Origin: an uncultured Rubrobacteraceae bacterium
GTDB lineage: Bacteria; Actinomycetota; Rubrobacteria; Rubrobacterales; Rubrobacteraceae
DNA length: 64,000 nucleotides
Direction: 5' to 3'
NCBI GenBank assembly: GCA_902806085.1
Contig: CADCVH010000118.1
Location: 1 to 64,000, forward strand
Shown here: one piece after another, positions 1 through 8,091 of the stretch
How the letters are laid out: each line of letters starts with the position of its first letter
Numbering within the stretch: the first letter of the stretch is position 1
The notes under the pieces: model-generated
What the model was told of the DNA's origin: nothing
The model's database searches: none
Seen by the model: only the letters and a program-made list of their open reading frames with translations
Program-made: the position numbers and the translations under genes

Positions 1-1
1 C

Positions 2-148
2 AAGACGCCGATCGTGGGGCTGGACGTGTGGGAGCACGCCTACTACCTCAAGTACCAGAACCGCCGCCCGGAGTACATAAGCGCCTTCTGGGACGTGGTC
101 AACTGGGACGAGGTCGCCCGCCGCTACGACGCCGCCAAGTCCGCCTAA
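2..148 (+). CDS. Superoxide dismutase [Fe/Mn], C-terminal fragment
   Basis: Only the last 48 codons are in the window; the gene begins upstream. The frame contains the Fe/Mn-SOD signature DVWEHAYYL, in which the Asp and His are metal ligands, followed by the family's typical tail ([14 protein letters not shown], then NWDEVARRY). The enzyme dismutates superoxide to oxygen and hydrogen peroxide. Whether it uses Fe or Mn cannot be told from the tail. A strong hairpin terminator follows about 20 bases after the stop, so this is the end of its transcript. Confidence 0.93.
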   Translation, partial: KTPIVGLDVWEHAYYLKYQNRRPEYISAFWDVVNWDEVARRYDAAKSA

Positions 149-168
149 CCACGACCGCGTAGCAACAG

Positions 169-202
169 AGCCCCCCGGAGGTGTTCGCCTCGGGGGGCTT
201 TT
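169..202 (+). terminator. Intrinsic terminator after the SOD gene
   Basis: A GC-rich hairpin (arm GCCCCCC paired with GGGGGGC, extended by AGG/CCT with a one-base bulge) is followed by TTTT. It lies 20 bases past the SOD stop codon and before the next gene. Confidence 0.85.
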
Positions 203-313
203 GCGTGCCGGGCACCCCTCCGGTCGACCGCTCGTGAGCACGAACCCACCCCCGGCGGGAGCCATCCAGTAAAGTAGGCCGGTACGAAAGGGCAAAAGGA
301 GAGGACGACTCTT

Positions 314-1696
314 ATGCGGCTGGTGGTAGTGGGCGGGGTTGCGGCGGGGACGAAGGCGGCCTCGAGGGCGCGGCGGGTCGACCCGGGGATGGAGATCACG
401 GTCTACCAGGAAGAGCCCGAGCCCTCCATCAGTGAGTGCGGCCTCCCCTACCTCCTCTCCGGCATGGTGGAGGGCCGCGACCGGCTCGTCGCCCGCACCC
501 CGGAGAAGTTTGCGGAGCAGGACATCGAGGTGCGGGTGCGCCACAGGGTCGAGAAGATCCACCCCGCCACCAAGAAGCTCTCCGTACGCGACCTCCTGAC
601 GGGCGAGGCCTTCGAAGACTCCTACGACCGGCTCGTCATAGCCACCGGCGCGCGCGCCGTCCTCCCCCCCATCCCGGGCGCCGACCTCGACGGTATCTTC
701 GGGTTGCGCTTCCTCACGGACGCGGACAGGATAATGGCCTACGTCGGGGATCGGTCACCCAAAAAAGCGGTCGTTGTGGGCGGCGGGTACATAGGTCTCG
801 AGGTTGCGGAGAACCTGTGCCGCATCGGGATGGAGGTCTCCCTGATCGAGGGCGAAGACCGCGTCGCCCTCGGCTACGGCCCCGAGGTCTCCGAGAAGGT
901 GGAGGCCGAGCTCGAAAGGAACGGCGTCCACATCTTCACCGGCGAGAGGGTCGAGGGGTTCGTCGGGGACGGGCGGGTCCGGGGCGTCGAGTTCGGCGGG
1001 GGGAAGATCGAGGCGGAGCTCGTGATCCTGGGCGTCGGCGTAAAGCCCTCGGTCGGGCTGGCGCAGGAGGCCGGGGCGAAGATCGGCCCAACCGGCGCGA
1101 TCCGGGTGGACGGGCGCATGAAGACGAGCCTCCCCGACGTCTGGGCCGCCGGCGACTGCGTCGAGACGGTCAACCTGGTCTCCGGCGGGCCCGCCTGGGT
1201 CCCCCTCGGCGACACCGCCAACCAGATGGGCCGCGTCGCCGGAACCAACGCCGCCGGCCCCGCCGGCGAACAAGTCCTCGAGTTCCCCGGCGTGCTCGGC
1301 ACCGGCATCTTCAAGGTCTACGACCTCGGCGTCGCAAAGACCGGCCTTTCGGAGAAGGAGGCGGCCGAAGCCGGCTTCGAGCCCGCAAGCGCCTCAGTGG
1401 ACGCCCGCGACAGGGCGGGCTACTACCCCGGGGCAGAGAAGGTCTTCCTGAAGCTCATCGCGGACGCCGACACCGGACGCCTGCTCGGGGCCGAGGCGGC
1501 GGGCTCCGGCGCAGACAAGCTCGTCGACATCTGCGCGACGGCCCTCTGGGGCGGCCTCTCCTACCCGGACCTCGTCAACATAGACCTCGCCTACTCCCCG
1601 CCCTACGGCCCGGCCCTCAGCCCCGTCATCCAGGCCGCCACCATCCTCGCCGGCCGGTTCGACCGCGCCAGGGAAGGGGTCAGGGCCGCGGAGTAG
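314..1696 (+). CDS. CoA-disulfide reductase/NADH oxidase-like flavoprotein
   Basis: A 460-residue pyridine nucleotide-disulfide oxidoreductase. The N-terminal FAD-binding motif VGGVAAG (residues 6-12) is followed by [13 protein letters not shown] with a single Cys at residue 42. That single redox Cys in SxxxCGLPY is the mark of the CoA-disulfide reductase/NADH oxidase/persulfide reductase group, which lacks the CxxxxC pair of glutathione reductase. A second nucleotide-binding motif ([14 protein letters not shown]) lies near residue 160, and the AAGDC FAD motif is present. Its likely role is NAD(P)H-dependent reduction of CoA disulfide, persulfide or oxygen; the substrate is not decided by sequence. 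An AAGGAGAGG element precedes the ATG by about 11 bases. No rhodanese domain is fused to it. Confidence 0.85.
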   Translation: MRLVVVGGVAAGTKAASRARRVDPGMEITVYQEEPEPSISECGLPYLLSGMVEGRDRLVARTPEKFAEQDIEVRVRHRVEKIHPATKKLSVRDLLTGEAFEDSYDRLVIATGARAVLPPIPGADLDGIFGLRFLTDADRIMAYVGDRSPKKAVVVGGGYIGLEVAENLCRIGMEVSLIEGEDRVALGYGPEVSEKVEAELERNGVHIFTGERVEGFVGDGRVRGVEFGGGKIEAELVILGVGVKPSVGLAQEAGAKIGPTGAIRVDGRMKTSLPDVWAAGDCVETVNLVSGGPAWVPLGDTANQMGRVAGTNAAGPAGEQVLEFPGVLGTGIFKVYDLGVAKTGLSEKEAAEAGFEPASASVDARDRAGYYPGAEKVFLKLIADADTGRLLGAEAAGSGADKLVDICATALWGGLSYPDLVNIDLAYSPPYGPALSPVIQAATILAGRFDRAREGVRAAE

Positions 1697-1761
1697 GGCA
1701 CCGCGAAAGCGTACCGCAGGCCGCCCCGATCTTGGCCCACAGCCGACCGCCGAAGGCTACG

Positions 1762-3321
1762 CTAGAACCTCTCGACGACCGTCCGGGCGAGCATGTGCAG
1801 GGGCAGGTAGTCGGGGCCGCCGGCCTTGGAGTCCGTGCCGCTCATGCCGAAGCCGCCGAAGGGCTGGACGCCGACCAAAGCGCCGGTTATGCCGCGGTTG
1901 AAGTAGACGTTGCCGGCCTTGAACTCCCGGCGGGCGCGTTCGAGGTGGTCGCGGTTCTTGGAGTAGACGCCGCCGGTGAGGCCGTAGGGGGAGTCGTTGG
2001 CGAGCTTTAGGGCGTCGTCGAAGTCGCGGGCCTTGAGGACGGAGAGAACCGGGCCGAAGATCTCCTCTCGCGCCACCGTCGCGTCCGGCTCTACCGCGAA
2101 GATGGTGGGGCTGACGAAGTAGCCGTTCTGGGGGTCGCCGGGATCGTCGCCGAGAACGCGCTCGCCCTCCTGTTTTCCGGCGTCGACGTAGCCGGAGACC
2201 TTCTCGAACTGGGGCTCGCTTATGACGGGGCCGACGTTCACGCTGGCGCCGTCCTCCCCGGCGGGGAGCCCGATCTTGAGGGCCCGCGCGTTTTCGAGGA
2301 CCTTGTCCAAAACCTCGTCGTAGACGTCGGCGTGGAGGATGGCGCGGGAGGCCGCCGAGCACTTCTGGCCGGAGTAGCCGTAGGCGCTCTTGACGATGTC
2401 CGCGGCGGCAGAATCGAGGTCGGCGGAGTCGTCTATGACCATCGCGTCCTTGCCGCCCATCTCGGCTATGACGCGCTTGACCCACCGCTGGTTCTGTATC
2501 TGCTTGGCGGCCCGCTCGTTTATGCGCAGGCCCGTCGCCATCGAGCCGGTAAAGGAGATAAAGCGGGTGCGCGCGTCCTCGACGAGGTAGTCGCCCACGT
2601 CCGCGCCGTAGCCGGGGAGGAAGTTCAAGACGCCCTCCGGGAGGCCGGCCTCCTCGAAGATCTCCGCGACGACGGACCCGATGACGCTCGTGAACTCCGA
2701 CGGCTTCATGACGACGGTGTTGCCGGCGACGATGGCGGCGCTGGACATGCCGGTGAGTATCGCGGTCGGGAAGTTCCAGGGGGCTATGACGACGCCCACG
2801 CCCATCGGCTGGTAGGAGTAGCGGCTCTCCTCGCCCGGTATCGCGTAGATCTCGACGCCGTCCTTGAGGCGCAGCATCTCGCGGGCGTAGTACTCGAGGA
2901 AGTCTATGCCCTCCGCGACCTGCGCGTCGGCCTCGTTCCAGGGCTTGCCGCCCTCGAAGACCTCCCACGCGAGAAGCTCGAACTTCCTGCGCTTCATGAT
3001 CGCCGCGGCCCTGAGCAGCACCCGCGCCCGCGCCTCGGGACTCGTCCTGCTCCAGTGCTCGAAGGCGCCCGTCGCCACGTCGAGGGCCATGTCCGCCTCT
3101 CGCCCCGTGGCGGCGGCCGTGCGGCCGACGACTTGGGAGGGGTTGGCCGGGTTGACGGAGACGATCTCGCCGTCCGTCTCTATCCTCTTTCCGCCGATGA
3201 TCGCGGGGTGGTCCATGCCTAGCCTGCCGCCGACGTCTTTCAGGGCGGCCCGCATCTTCTCGACGTTGCCTTCGTCCGACCAGTCGAGGTACGTTTCGTT
3301 CTTGTAAGGAATGAGGCCCAT
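1762..3321 (-). CDS. L-glutamate gamma-semialdehyde (P5C) dehydrogenase
   Basis: A 519-residue aldehyde dehydrogenase that oxidises glutamate semialdehyde (from P5C) to glutamate, the second step of proline catabolism. The catalytic elements are visible: EMGGKD with the general base Glu, GQKCSAASR with the nucleophilic Cys, FTGS for NAD binding, and EEIFGPVLSV. The start is the ATG of MGLIPYKNETYLDW, just 8 bases after the proline dehydrogenase stop. A longer open frame runs further upstream, but its extra sequence overlaps PRODH out of frame and is not coding. Together with PRODH it forms a two-gene operon that does the work of a fused PutA. Confidence 0.93.
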   Translation of the reverse strand: MGLIPYKNETYLDWSDEGNVEKMRAALKDVGGRLGMDHPAIIGGKRIETDGEIVSVNPANPSQVVGRTAAATGREADMALDVATGAFEHWSRTSPEARARVLLRAAAIMKRRKFELLAWEVFEGGKPWNEADAQVAEGIDFLEYYAREMLRLKDGVEIYAIPGEESRYSYQPMGVGVVIAPWNFPTAILTGMSSAAIVAGNTVVMKPSEFTSVIGSVVAEIFEEAGLPEGVLNFLPGYGADVGDYLVEDARTRFISFTGSMATGLRINERAAKQIQNQRWVKRVIAEMGGKDAMVIDDSADLDSAAADIVKSAYGYSGQKCSAASRAILHADVYDEVLDKVLENARALKIGLPAGEDGASVNVGPVISEPQFEKVSGYVDAGKQEGERVLGDDPGDPQNGYFVSPTIFAVEPDATVAREEIFGPVLSVLKARDFDDALKLANDSPYGLTGGVYSKNRDHLERARREFKAGNVYFNRGITGALVGVQPFGGFGMSGTDSKAGGPDYLPLHMLARTVVERF

Positions 3322-3329
3322 CGGTGCTC

Positions 3330-4262
3330 CTATCTCTTGATCTTGCCGGTTATGCTCCCGATAACGTCCTTGGCGACGTAGCCGGCTATCTTCGGGTTTT
3401 CTTTCAGGCGGCGGGTCGAGTACTCGTACCAGTCCTCGCCGAACGGCACGTAGACCCTGACCTTGTGCCCCGCGCCCGCCAGGATGCTCCTGAGCTCCTC
3501 GTCGACGCCCAGCAGCATCTGGAACTCGTAGCCGTCTTCGGGGATATCGAGCTGGTGGATGAGCCTCAGGGCGTGCCAGATCAGGTACTCGTCGTGCGTC
3601 GCTATCCCCACGTACACCCCACCCTTCAACAACTCGTCCAGGAGCAGGATGTAGTTCTGGCGGACGGTGTCGAAGTCCTTGTAGGCTATGGACCGGGGCT
3701 CGTCGTAGATGCCCTTGCACAGCCTGACCGAGAAGCCGGCCTCTATGACGTTCTGCACGTCCTGCAGGCTGCGGCGCATGTACGCCTGCAGGACGGCGCC
3801 GGTGTTGCCGTGGCGCCGGTACAGGTCGTGGACGATGCCCAGAGTGGCGTCCGTGTGGGGAGAATCCTCCATGTCCACCCGCACGAAGCGGCCCCTGGCC
3901 CCGGCGTACTCGACGATCTCCTCGGCGTTGGCCCTGCACAGCTCCTCGTTCAGGGTGAGGCCGAGGCCGGTCAGCTTTATGGAGATGCCGCCCCCGAGGT
4001 CGTGCCCGTCGAGGGTGTCCACGACCTTTTTGTAGTCCTTGAGCTTGCCGGCCGCGTCGGCCTTGCTCTCGGTGCTCTCGCCGAGGAGGTCTATGGTTGC
4101 GACGCAGCCTTCGCGGTTCAGGCCGCGCACGGTCTTCACGGCCTCGTCCAGCGTGTCGCCGGCGATGTAGCGGCCGGAGATCCTCTTCACGATGGGCCGC
4201 GGTATCACCGGCACCGAGTTGGCTATGGCCCTGTCCACTATTCCCATGCTCCAAAACCCCAC
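3330..4262 (-). CDS. Proline dehydrogenase (monofunctional, FAD)
   Basis: A 310-residue proline oxidase of the compact Thermus/Deinococcus type. It oxidises proline to P5C and passes electrons to the quinone pool. The C-terminal signature (YEYSTRRLKENPKIAGYV) holds the paired Arg residues that bind the substrate carboxylate. The central barrel strands are recognisable (RVDMEDSPHT; LCKGIYDEP). Two starts are possible: a GTG at 4262 or an internal ATG five codons later; neither has an ideally spaced ribosome site. It is the first gene of the proline operon and is divergent from the ALDH7-like operon. Confidence 0.92.
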   Translation of the reverse strand: MGFWSMGIVDRAIANSVPVIPRPIVKRISGRYIAGDTLDEAVKTVRGLNREGCVATIDLLGESTESKADAAGKLKDYKKVVDTLDGHDLGGGISIKLTGLGLTLNEELCRANAEEIVEYAGARGRFVRVDMEDSPHTDATLGIVHDLYRRHGNTGAVLQAYMRRSLQDVQNVIEAGFSVRLCKGIYDEPRSIAYKDFDTVRQNYILLLDELLKGGVYVGIATHDEYLIWHALRLIHQLDIPEDGYEFQMLLGVDEELRSILAGAGHKVRVYVPFGEDWYEYSTRRLKENPKIAGYVAKDVIGSITGKIKR

Positions 4263-4375
4263 AAACGTCCGACGGATGGCCGTGATCTGTACCCGGATTC
4301 TACTTCAACGATCCGGCGGGGGCTTTGGTGTAGGATGGCGGTGGAAAAGGGATCACGAACACCCGGAGGTAAAGG

Positions 4376-5989
4376 ATGCACACCACCGACGCCCGCGAAG
4401 AGGCCGCCTCCACCGCGCGGACCATCGCCTCCGTCGTCGGGGGACGCGCCCTCGAAGACGCGCCCGGCGGCAGGGTGAAATCCGTCAACCCGGCGCGCAA
4501 GGACGAGACCGTGGCGGAGGTCCTCCTCGGCGACGCGGGAACGTTCTTCGAGGCGTGCCGGGCGGCGCGGGAGGCGCAGGGGGGGTGGGCGGCCGTGCCG
4601 GCCCCGATCCGCTCCCAGGCCATAAAGAAGATCGGGCGCATCGTCGAGCGGAACAAGGAGGCCCTGGCCCGCCTCGTCACCCGCGAGGTCGGCAAGCCCT
4701 ACGTGGAGGCTTTAGGCGAGGTGCAGGAGATCATAGACACCTGCGACTTTTTCACCGGCGAGGGCCGCCGCCTCTACGGCCAGACCGTGCCGAGCGAGAT
4801 GCCGGACAAGCAGCTCTTCACCTTCAGGACGCCGGTCGGGGTCGCGGCCATCATCACGGCCGGGAACTTCCCGGTGGCCGTCCCTTCGTGGTACCTGATC
4901 CCGGCGCTCACCTGCGGCAACGCGGTGGTCTGGAAACCCGCCGAGTACTCCCCCGCCGTCGGCGACGCCTTGGCAAAGCTGTTCCGGGCCGGCGGCCTCC
5001 CCGACGGCGTCCTTAACGTCGTCCAGTGCGAGGGCCGGGCGGCCTTCGAGGGCCTGGAGAACGCCCTGGATCGGGGGCTCGTGGACAAGGTCGGGTTTAC
5101 CGGATCCTCCGAGGTCGGCAAGAAGATAGGCGAGCTCTGCGGCAGGCACCTCCAGTCCCCCTGCCTGGAGCTCGGCGGCAAGAACCCGCTCGTCGTGATG
5201 CCCGACGCCGACCTCGACCTGGCGGTGGACGGCGCCCTCTTCAGCGGCTTCGGCACCGCAGGCCAGCGCTGCACCTCGCTTGGTACAGCCATCGTCCACG
5301 AATCCGTCCACGACGAGTTCCTCTCCCGGCTCACCAAGAGGCTCGAGGAGGCGCCCGTCGGCGACCCGACGGGCGCCGACGTGCTCTACGGGCCGATGCT
5401 TAGTGAGAGGTTCATGGACCGCTTCGTCGACACTTTAGGCATGATCGAGGACCACCACGCCACCCACGGCTCGACCGGGACGGGCCGCATCACGAAGGGC
5501 AACCCCCGGGCGAACTTCGTCGGCGACCCGGAGGCCGGGTTCTTCTGCCACCCGACGCTGGTAAGCGGCGTGAGGGCGGACGACGAGATCTTCAACACCG
5601 AAACCTTCGGGCCGCTCGTTGGCGTGGCGTCTTTCTCGCATTTCGGGGAGGCGGTAGACCTCAGCAACGCCCACGGCTACGGGCTCTCCGCCGCGATCTA
5701 CACCCGCGACGCGGCCAACGCCCTTCGCTTTCGCGAGGGCAACCGGGCGGGGATGCTCTCCGTCAACAACTCGACCAGCGGCGCCGAAGCGCACCTGCCC
5801 TTCGGGGGCAACGGCAGGAGCGGCAACGGCAGCCGCCTCTCGGGCATCTGGGTCCTGGACCAGTTCACCCGCTGGCAGTCCATGAACTGGGACTACGCCG
5901 GCAAGCTCCAGAAGGCCCAGATGGACGTCGCCGACCTCCCCGCCGACCTCGAGTACACCCTGCCGGAGGTGGAGCGGGGCGGCATCTAG
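4376..5989 (+). CDS. ALDH7-like aldehyde dehydrogenase (candidate aminoadipate semialdehyde dehydrogenase)
   Basis: A 537-residue NAD(P)-dependent aldehyde dehydrogenase. LELGGKNP carries the general base Glu, GTAGQRCTS the catalytic Cys, and FTGSSEVG the cofactor-binding turn. The C-terminal half (HESVHDEFL, then LYGPMLS, then NNSTSGAE and an F/YGG-rich tail) resembles the ALDH7/antiquitin group, which oxidises alpha-aminoadipic semialdehyde in lysine catabolism. The GGAGG preceding the ATG is well placed. Its stop overlaps the next gene's GTG by one base, so all three genes of this operon are probably translated together. Substrate assignment is inference from subfamily resemblance and neighbours. 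Confidence 0.85.
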   Translation: MHTTDAREEAASTARTIASVVGGRALEDAPGGRVKSVNPARKDETVAEVLLGDAGTFFEACRAAREAQGGWAAVPAPIRSQAIKKIGRIVERNKEALARLVTREVGKPYVEALGEVQEIIDTCDFFTGEGRRLYGQTVPSEMPDKQLFTFRTPVGVAAIITAGNFPVAVPSWYLIPALTCGNAVVWKPAEYSPAVGDALAKLFRAGGLPDGVLNVVQCEGRAAFEGLENALDRGLVDKVGFTGSSEVGKKIGELCGRHLQSPCLELGGKNPLVVMPDADLDLAVDGALFSGFGTAGQRCTSLGTAIVHESVHDEFLSRLTKRLEEAPVGDPTGADVLYGPMLSERFMDRFVDTLGMIEDHHATHGSTGTGRITKGNPRANFVGDPEAGFFCHPTLVSGVRADDEIFNTETFGPLVGVASFSHFGEAVDLSNAHGYGLSAAIYTRDAANALRFREGNRAGMLSVNNSTSGAEAHLPFGGNGRSGNGSRLSGIWVLDQFTRWQSMNWDYAGKLQKAQMDVADLPADLEYTLPEVERGGI

Positions 5990-7125
5990 TGCACGACGCC
6001 ATCGTCGTCGGGCTCGGCGGGATGGGGAGCGCCGCCGCCTACCACCTGGCCGCCCGCGGCGAGAGGGTGCTCGGCCTGGAGCGGCACGCGCCCGCGCACG
6101 ACAGGGGCTCGAGCCACGGCGAGTCGCGCATCATCCGCCAGGCGTACTTCGAGGGGGCGGAGTACGTGCCCCTTGTATGGCGGGCCTACGAGCTGTGGGA
6201 AGAGTTGGAGGGGGAGACGGGCGAGAACCTCGTGACGCCGTGCGGGGGGCTCATGATCGGCCCCGAAGACGGCGAGCTCGTCCCCGGCAGCGTCGCCAGC
6301 GCGGACGAGCACGGCCTCCCCTACGAGGTGCTGGACGCCTCCGACCTGAGACGCCGCTTTCCCGTCTTTGTGCCCGACCCGGGGACCGTCGCCCTCTTCG
6401 AGAAACGCGCCGGCTTCGTGCGGCCGGAGAGGACCGTCAAGGCCCACCTCGGCCGGGCCGGCGCTTTAGGCGCGGACCTCAGGTTCGGGGAGCCGGTCGT
6501 CTCTTGGGAGGCGACGGACTCCGGCGTCAGGGTGCGGACCGAAGGCGGTCTCTACGAGGCGGAGCGGCTCGTCGTGACGGCCGGGGCGTGGGCGGGGGAG
6601 CTCCTTTCGGAACTCGGTCTTCCGCTGGAGGTGACGCGCCAGATCCTGTTCTGGTTCCGTCCCCGGGGCGGGACGGCGGCCTTCGCGCCGAAGAGGCTCC
6701 CCATCTGGATCTACGAGCCCGACGACGGCAACATGTTCTACAGCTTTCCGGCCGTCGACGGGGCGGAGACCGTGAAGGCGGCCTTCTTCCGGGCCGACGG
6801 CACCCCAGCCGACCCGAACAAGATCGATCGCGAGGTCCACGAGGACGAGGTGGGTTTCATCCGCCGCTACCTCGGCCGGCACGTCCCGTCCATGAACGGC
6901 GAGCTCGTCGACGCGAAGACCTGCATGTACACCAACACCCCGGACCAGCACTTCGTGATCTGCGCGCACCCGGACCACCCACAGGTCGCCGTCGCCGCCG
7001 GGTTCTCCGGCCACGGCTACAAGTTCTGCAGCGTGGTGGGCGAGATCCTCGCGGACCTCTCCACCTCGGGCGAGACCCGTCACCCCATAGGCCTCTTCTC
7101 CCCCTCGCGCTTCCTCCGGGACTAG
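5989..7125 (+). CDS. Monomeric sarcosine oxidase/pipecolate oxidase family flavoprotein
   Basis: A 378-residue DAO-family oxidase. The N-terminal motif VGLGGMGSAAAYHLAARG binds FAD. The HDRGSSHGESRIIRQAYFE segment is typical of monomeric sarcosine oxidase, N-methyltryptophan oxidase and pipecolate oxidase. The Cys in KTCMYTNTPDQHF matches the position of covalent FAD attachment in this family. It would oxidise a secondary amine or imino acid to an imine with production of peroxide. The GTG start overlaps the upstream stop (TAGTG). Beside an ALDH7-like and a mu-crystallin-like gene, L-pipecolate is an attractive substrate, but sarcosine or another N-methyl amino acid is equally compatible. Confidence 0.87.
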   Translation: MHDAIVVGLGGMGSAAAYHLAARGERVLGLERHAPAHDRGSSHGESRIIRQAYFEGAEYVPLVWRAYELWEELEGETGENLVTPCGGLMIGPEDGELVPGSVASADEHGLPYEVLDASDLRRRFPVFVPDPGTVALFEKRAGFVRPERTVKAHLGRAGALGADLRFGEPVVSWEATDSGVRVRTEGGLYEAERLVVTAGAWAGELLSELGLPLEVTRQILFWFRPRGGTAAFAPKRLPIWIYEPDDGNMFYSFPAVDGAETVKAAFFRADGTPADPNKIDREVHEDEVGFIRRYLGRHVPSMNGELVDAKTCMYTNTPDQHFVICAHPDHPQVAVAAGFSGHGYKFCSVVGEILADLSTSGETRHPIGLFSPSRFLRD

Positions 7126-7127
7126 GC

Positions 7128-8039
7128 GTGGAGGTCCTGAGCGCAAAGGAAACCGCCGCCCGCCTCCCCTACTCCGCGCTCGCCGACGCCATCCGGGAGG
7201 TGGCCCTGGCCCGCTCCTCCGGCGCCGTCCACGCCCCACCCCGGCTCGCGCTGCCCCTGCCGAGGAACGGCGTCCTGCTCGTCATGCCGGCCTCTGACAG
7301 AGACATCGCCATCACCAAGCTCGTCACCGTCCACCCGGGCAACCCCGGCCGCGGCCTCCCGACGATCCGGGGCGAGGTCGTCGTCATGGAGGCGGAGACC
7401 GGGACGCGCCTCGGCCTCCTGGACGGGGCCACCGTCACCGCCCACCGGACGGCCGCCCTCTCGCTGCTCGCCGCCCGCGAGCTAGCCCCGTGTCCCGAAG
7501 GCCCCCTCCTGATGGTCGGCGCGGGCGCGCAAGGCCGCTCCCACCTCGAAGCGTTCGCCGAGGGCCTGGGAGTCCGGAAGGTCTTCGTCGCCTCCCGCAC
7601 CCGCGAAGGGGCGGAGGCCCTGGCCACGCACGCGCAAGGTTTGGGCGTTGAGGCCGTGGTCGTGGAGAGCCCGGAAGAGGCGCTGCCCGAGGTCGATCTC
7701 ATCGTCACCGCCACGACGAGCCGGGAGCCCGTGCTGCCGGGGGACGTGCGCGAGGGCACCTTCGTGGCGGCGGTCGGGTCCTTCGAGCCCGAGGCGGCGG
7801 AGTTGCCGCCCGGCCTGATCTCCGGCGCCGCGGTCGTGGTCGACACCATCGAAGGGGCGAAGGAGGAAGCCGGAGACCTGATCCGGGCCGAGAAGGCCGG
7901 CGCTTTCCGGTGGGAGGGCGCGACCGCGCTGGAAGAAGTCCTCCACGAGGGCGAACGCCCGACGGGCACGGTCGTCTTCAAGAGCGTCGGAAGCGCCCTC
8001 TGGGACCTGGCCGCCGCCCGCGCGGCCTTCCCCCGGTAA
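7128..8039 (+). CDS. Ornithine cyclodeaminase/mu-crystallin family protein
   Basis: A 303-residue member of the OCD/mu-crystallin family. The Rossmann motif VGAGAQGRSHLEA binds NAD(P), and the N-terminal half contains the expected KLVTVHPGNPGRGLPT substrate region. Family members include ornithine cyclodeaminase, alanine dehydrogenase and ketimine reductases such as mammalian mu-crystallin, which reduces piperideine-2-carboxylate to pipecolate. The GTG start lies two bases after the previous stop, so this is the third gene of the operon. A ketimine reductase role would feed the neighbouring oxidase; ornithine cyclodeamination to proline would fit the adjacent proline genes. Sequence alone does not choose. 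Confidence 0.85.
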   Translation: MEVLSAKETAARLPYSALADAIREVALARSSGAVHAPPRLALPLPRNGVLLVMPASDRDIAITKLVTVHPGNPGRGLPTIRGEVVVMEAETGTRLGLLDGATVTAHRTAALSLLAARELAPCPEGPLLMVGAGAQGRSHLEAFAEGLGVRKVFVASRTREGAEALATHAQGLGVEAVVVESPEEALPEVDLIVTATTSREPVLPGDVREGTFVAAVGSFEPEAAELPPGLISGAAVVVDTIEGAKEEAGDLIRAEKAGAFRWEGATALEEVLHEGERPTGTVVFKSVGSALWDLAAARAAFPR

Positions 8040-8079
8040 AACGGTGCCCGGCGCGGGGCCTTGCCACCGTCCCCCAAGG

Positions 8080-8085
8080 TATAAT
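8080..8085 (+). promoter_or_regulatory. TATAAT -10 element, leaderless start of the TPM gene
   Basis: A perfect TATAAT ends six bases before the GTG at 8092. That spacing puts the transcription start on or beside the start codon, so the mRNA would be leaderless. No Shine-Dalgarno is present and no convincing -35 is seen. Confidence 0.7.
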
Positions 8086-8091
8086 GAATCC

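Noticed and set aside
1762-4254. An 830-residue open frame that would look like a PutA-type proline dehydrogenase/P5CDH fusion
   Set aside because: Its N-terminal 310 residues are the wrong frame of the real proline dehydrogenase gene (Arg/Pro/Gly-rich). The true layout is two separate genes with an 8-base gap.
2332-4478. Plus-strand open frames of 296 and 384 residues opposite the proline genes
   Set aside because: They are GC-rich mirror frames of well-recognised enzymes and have no domain of their own.
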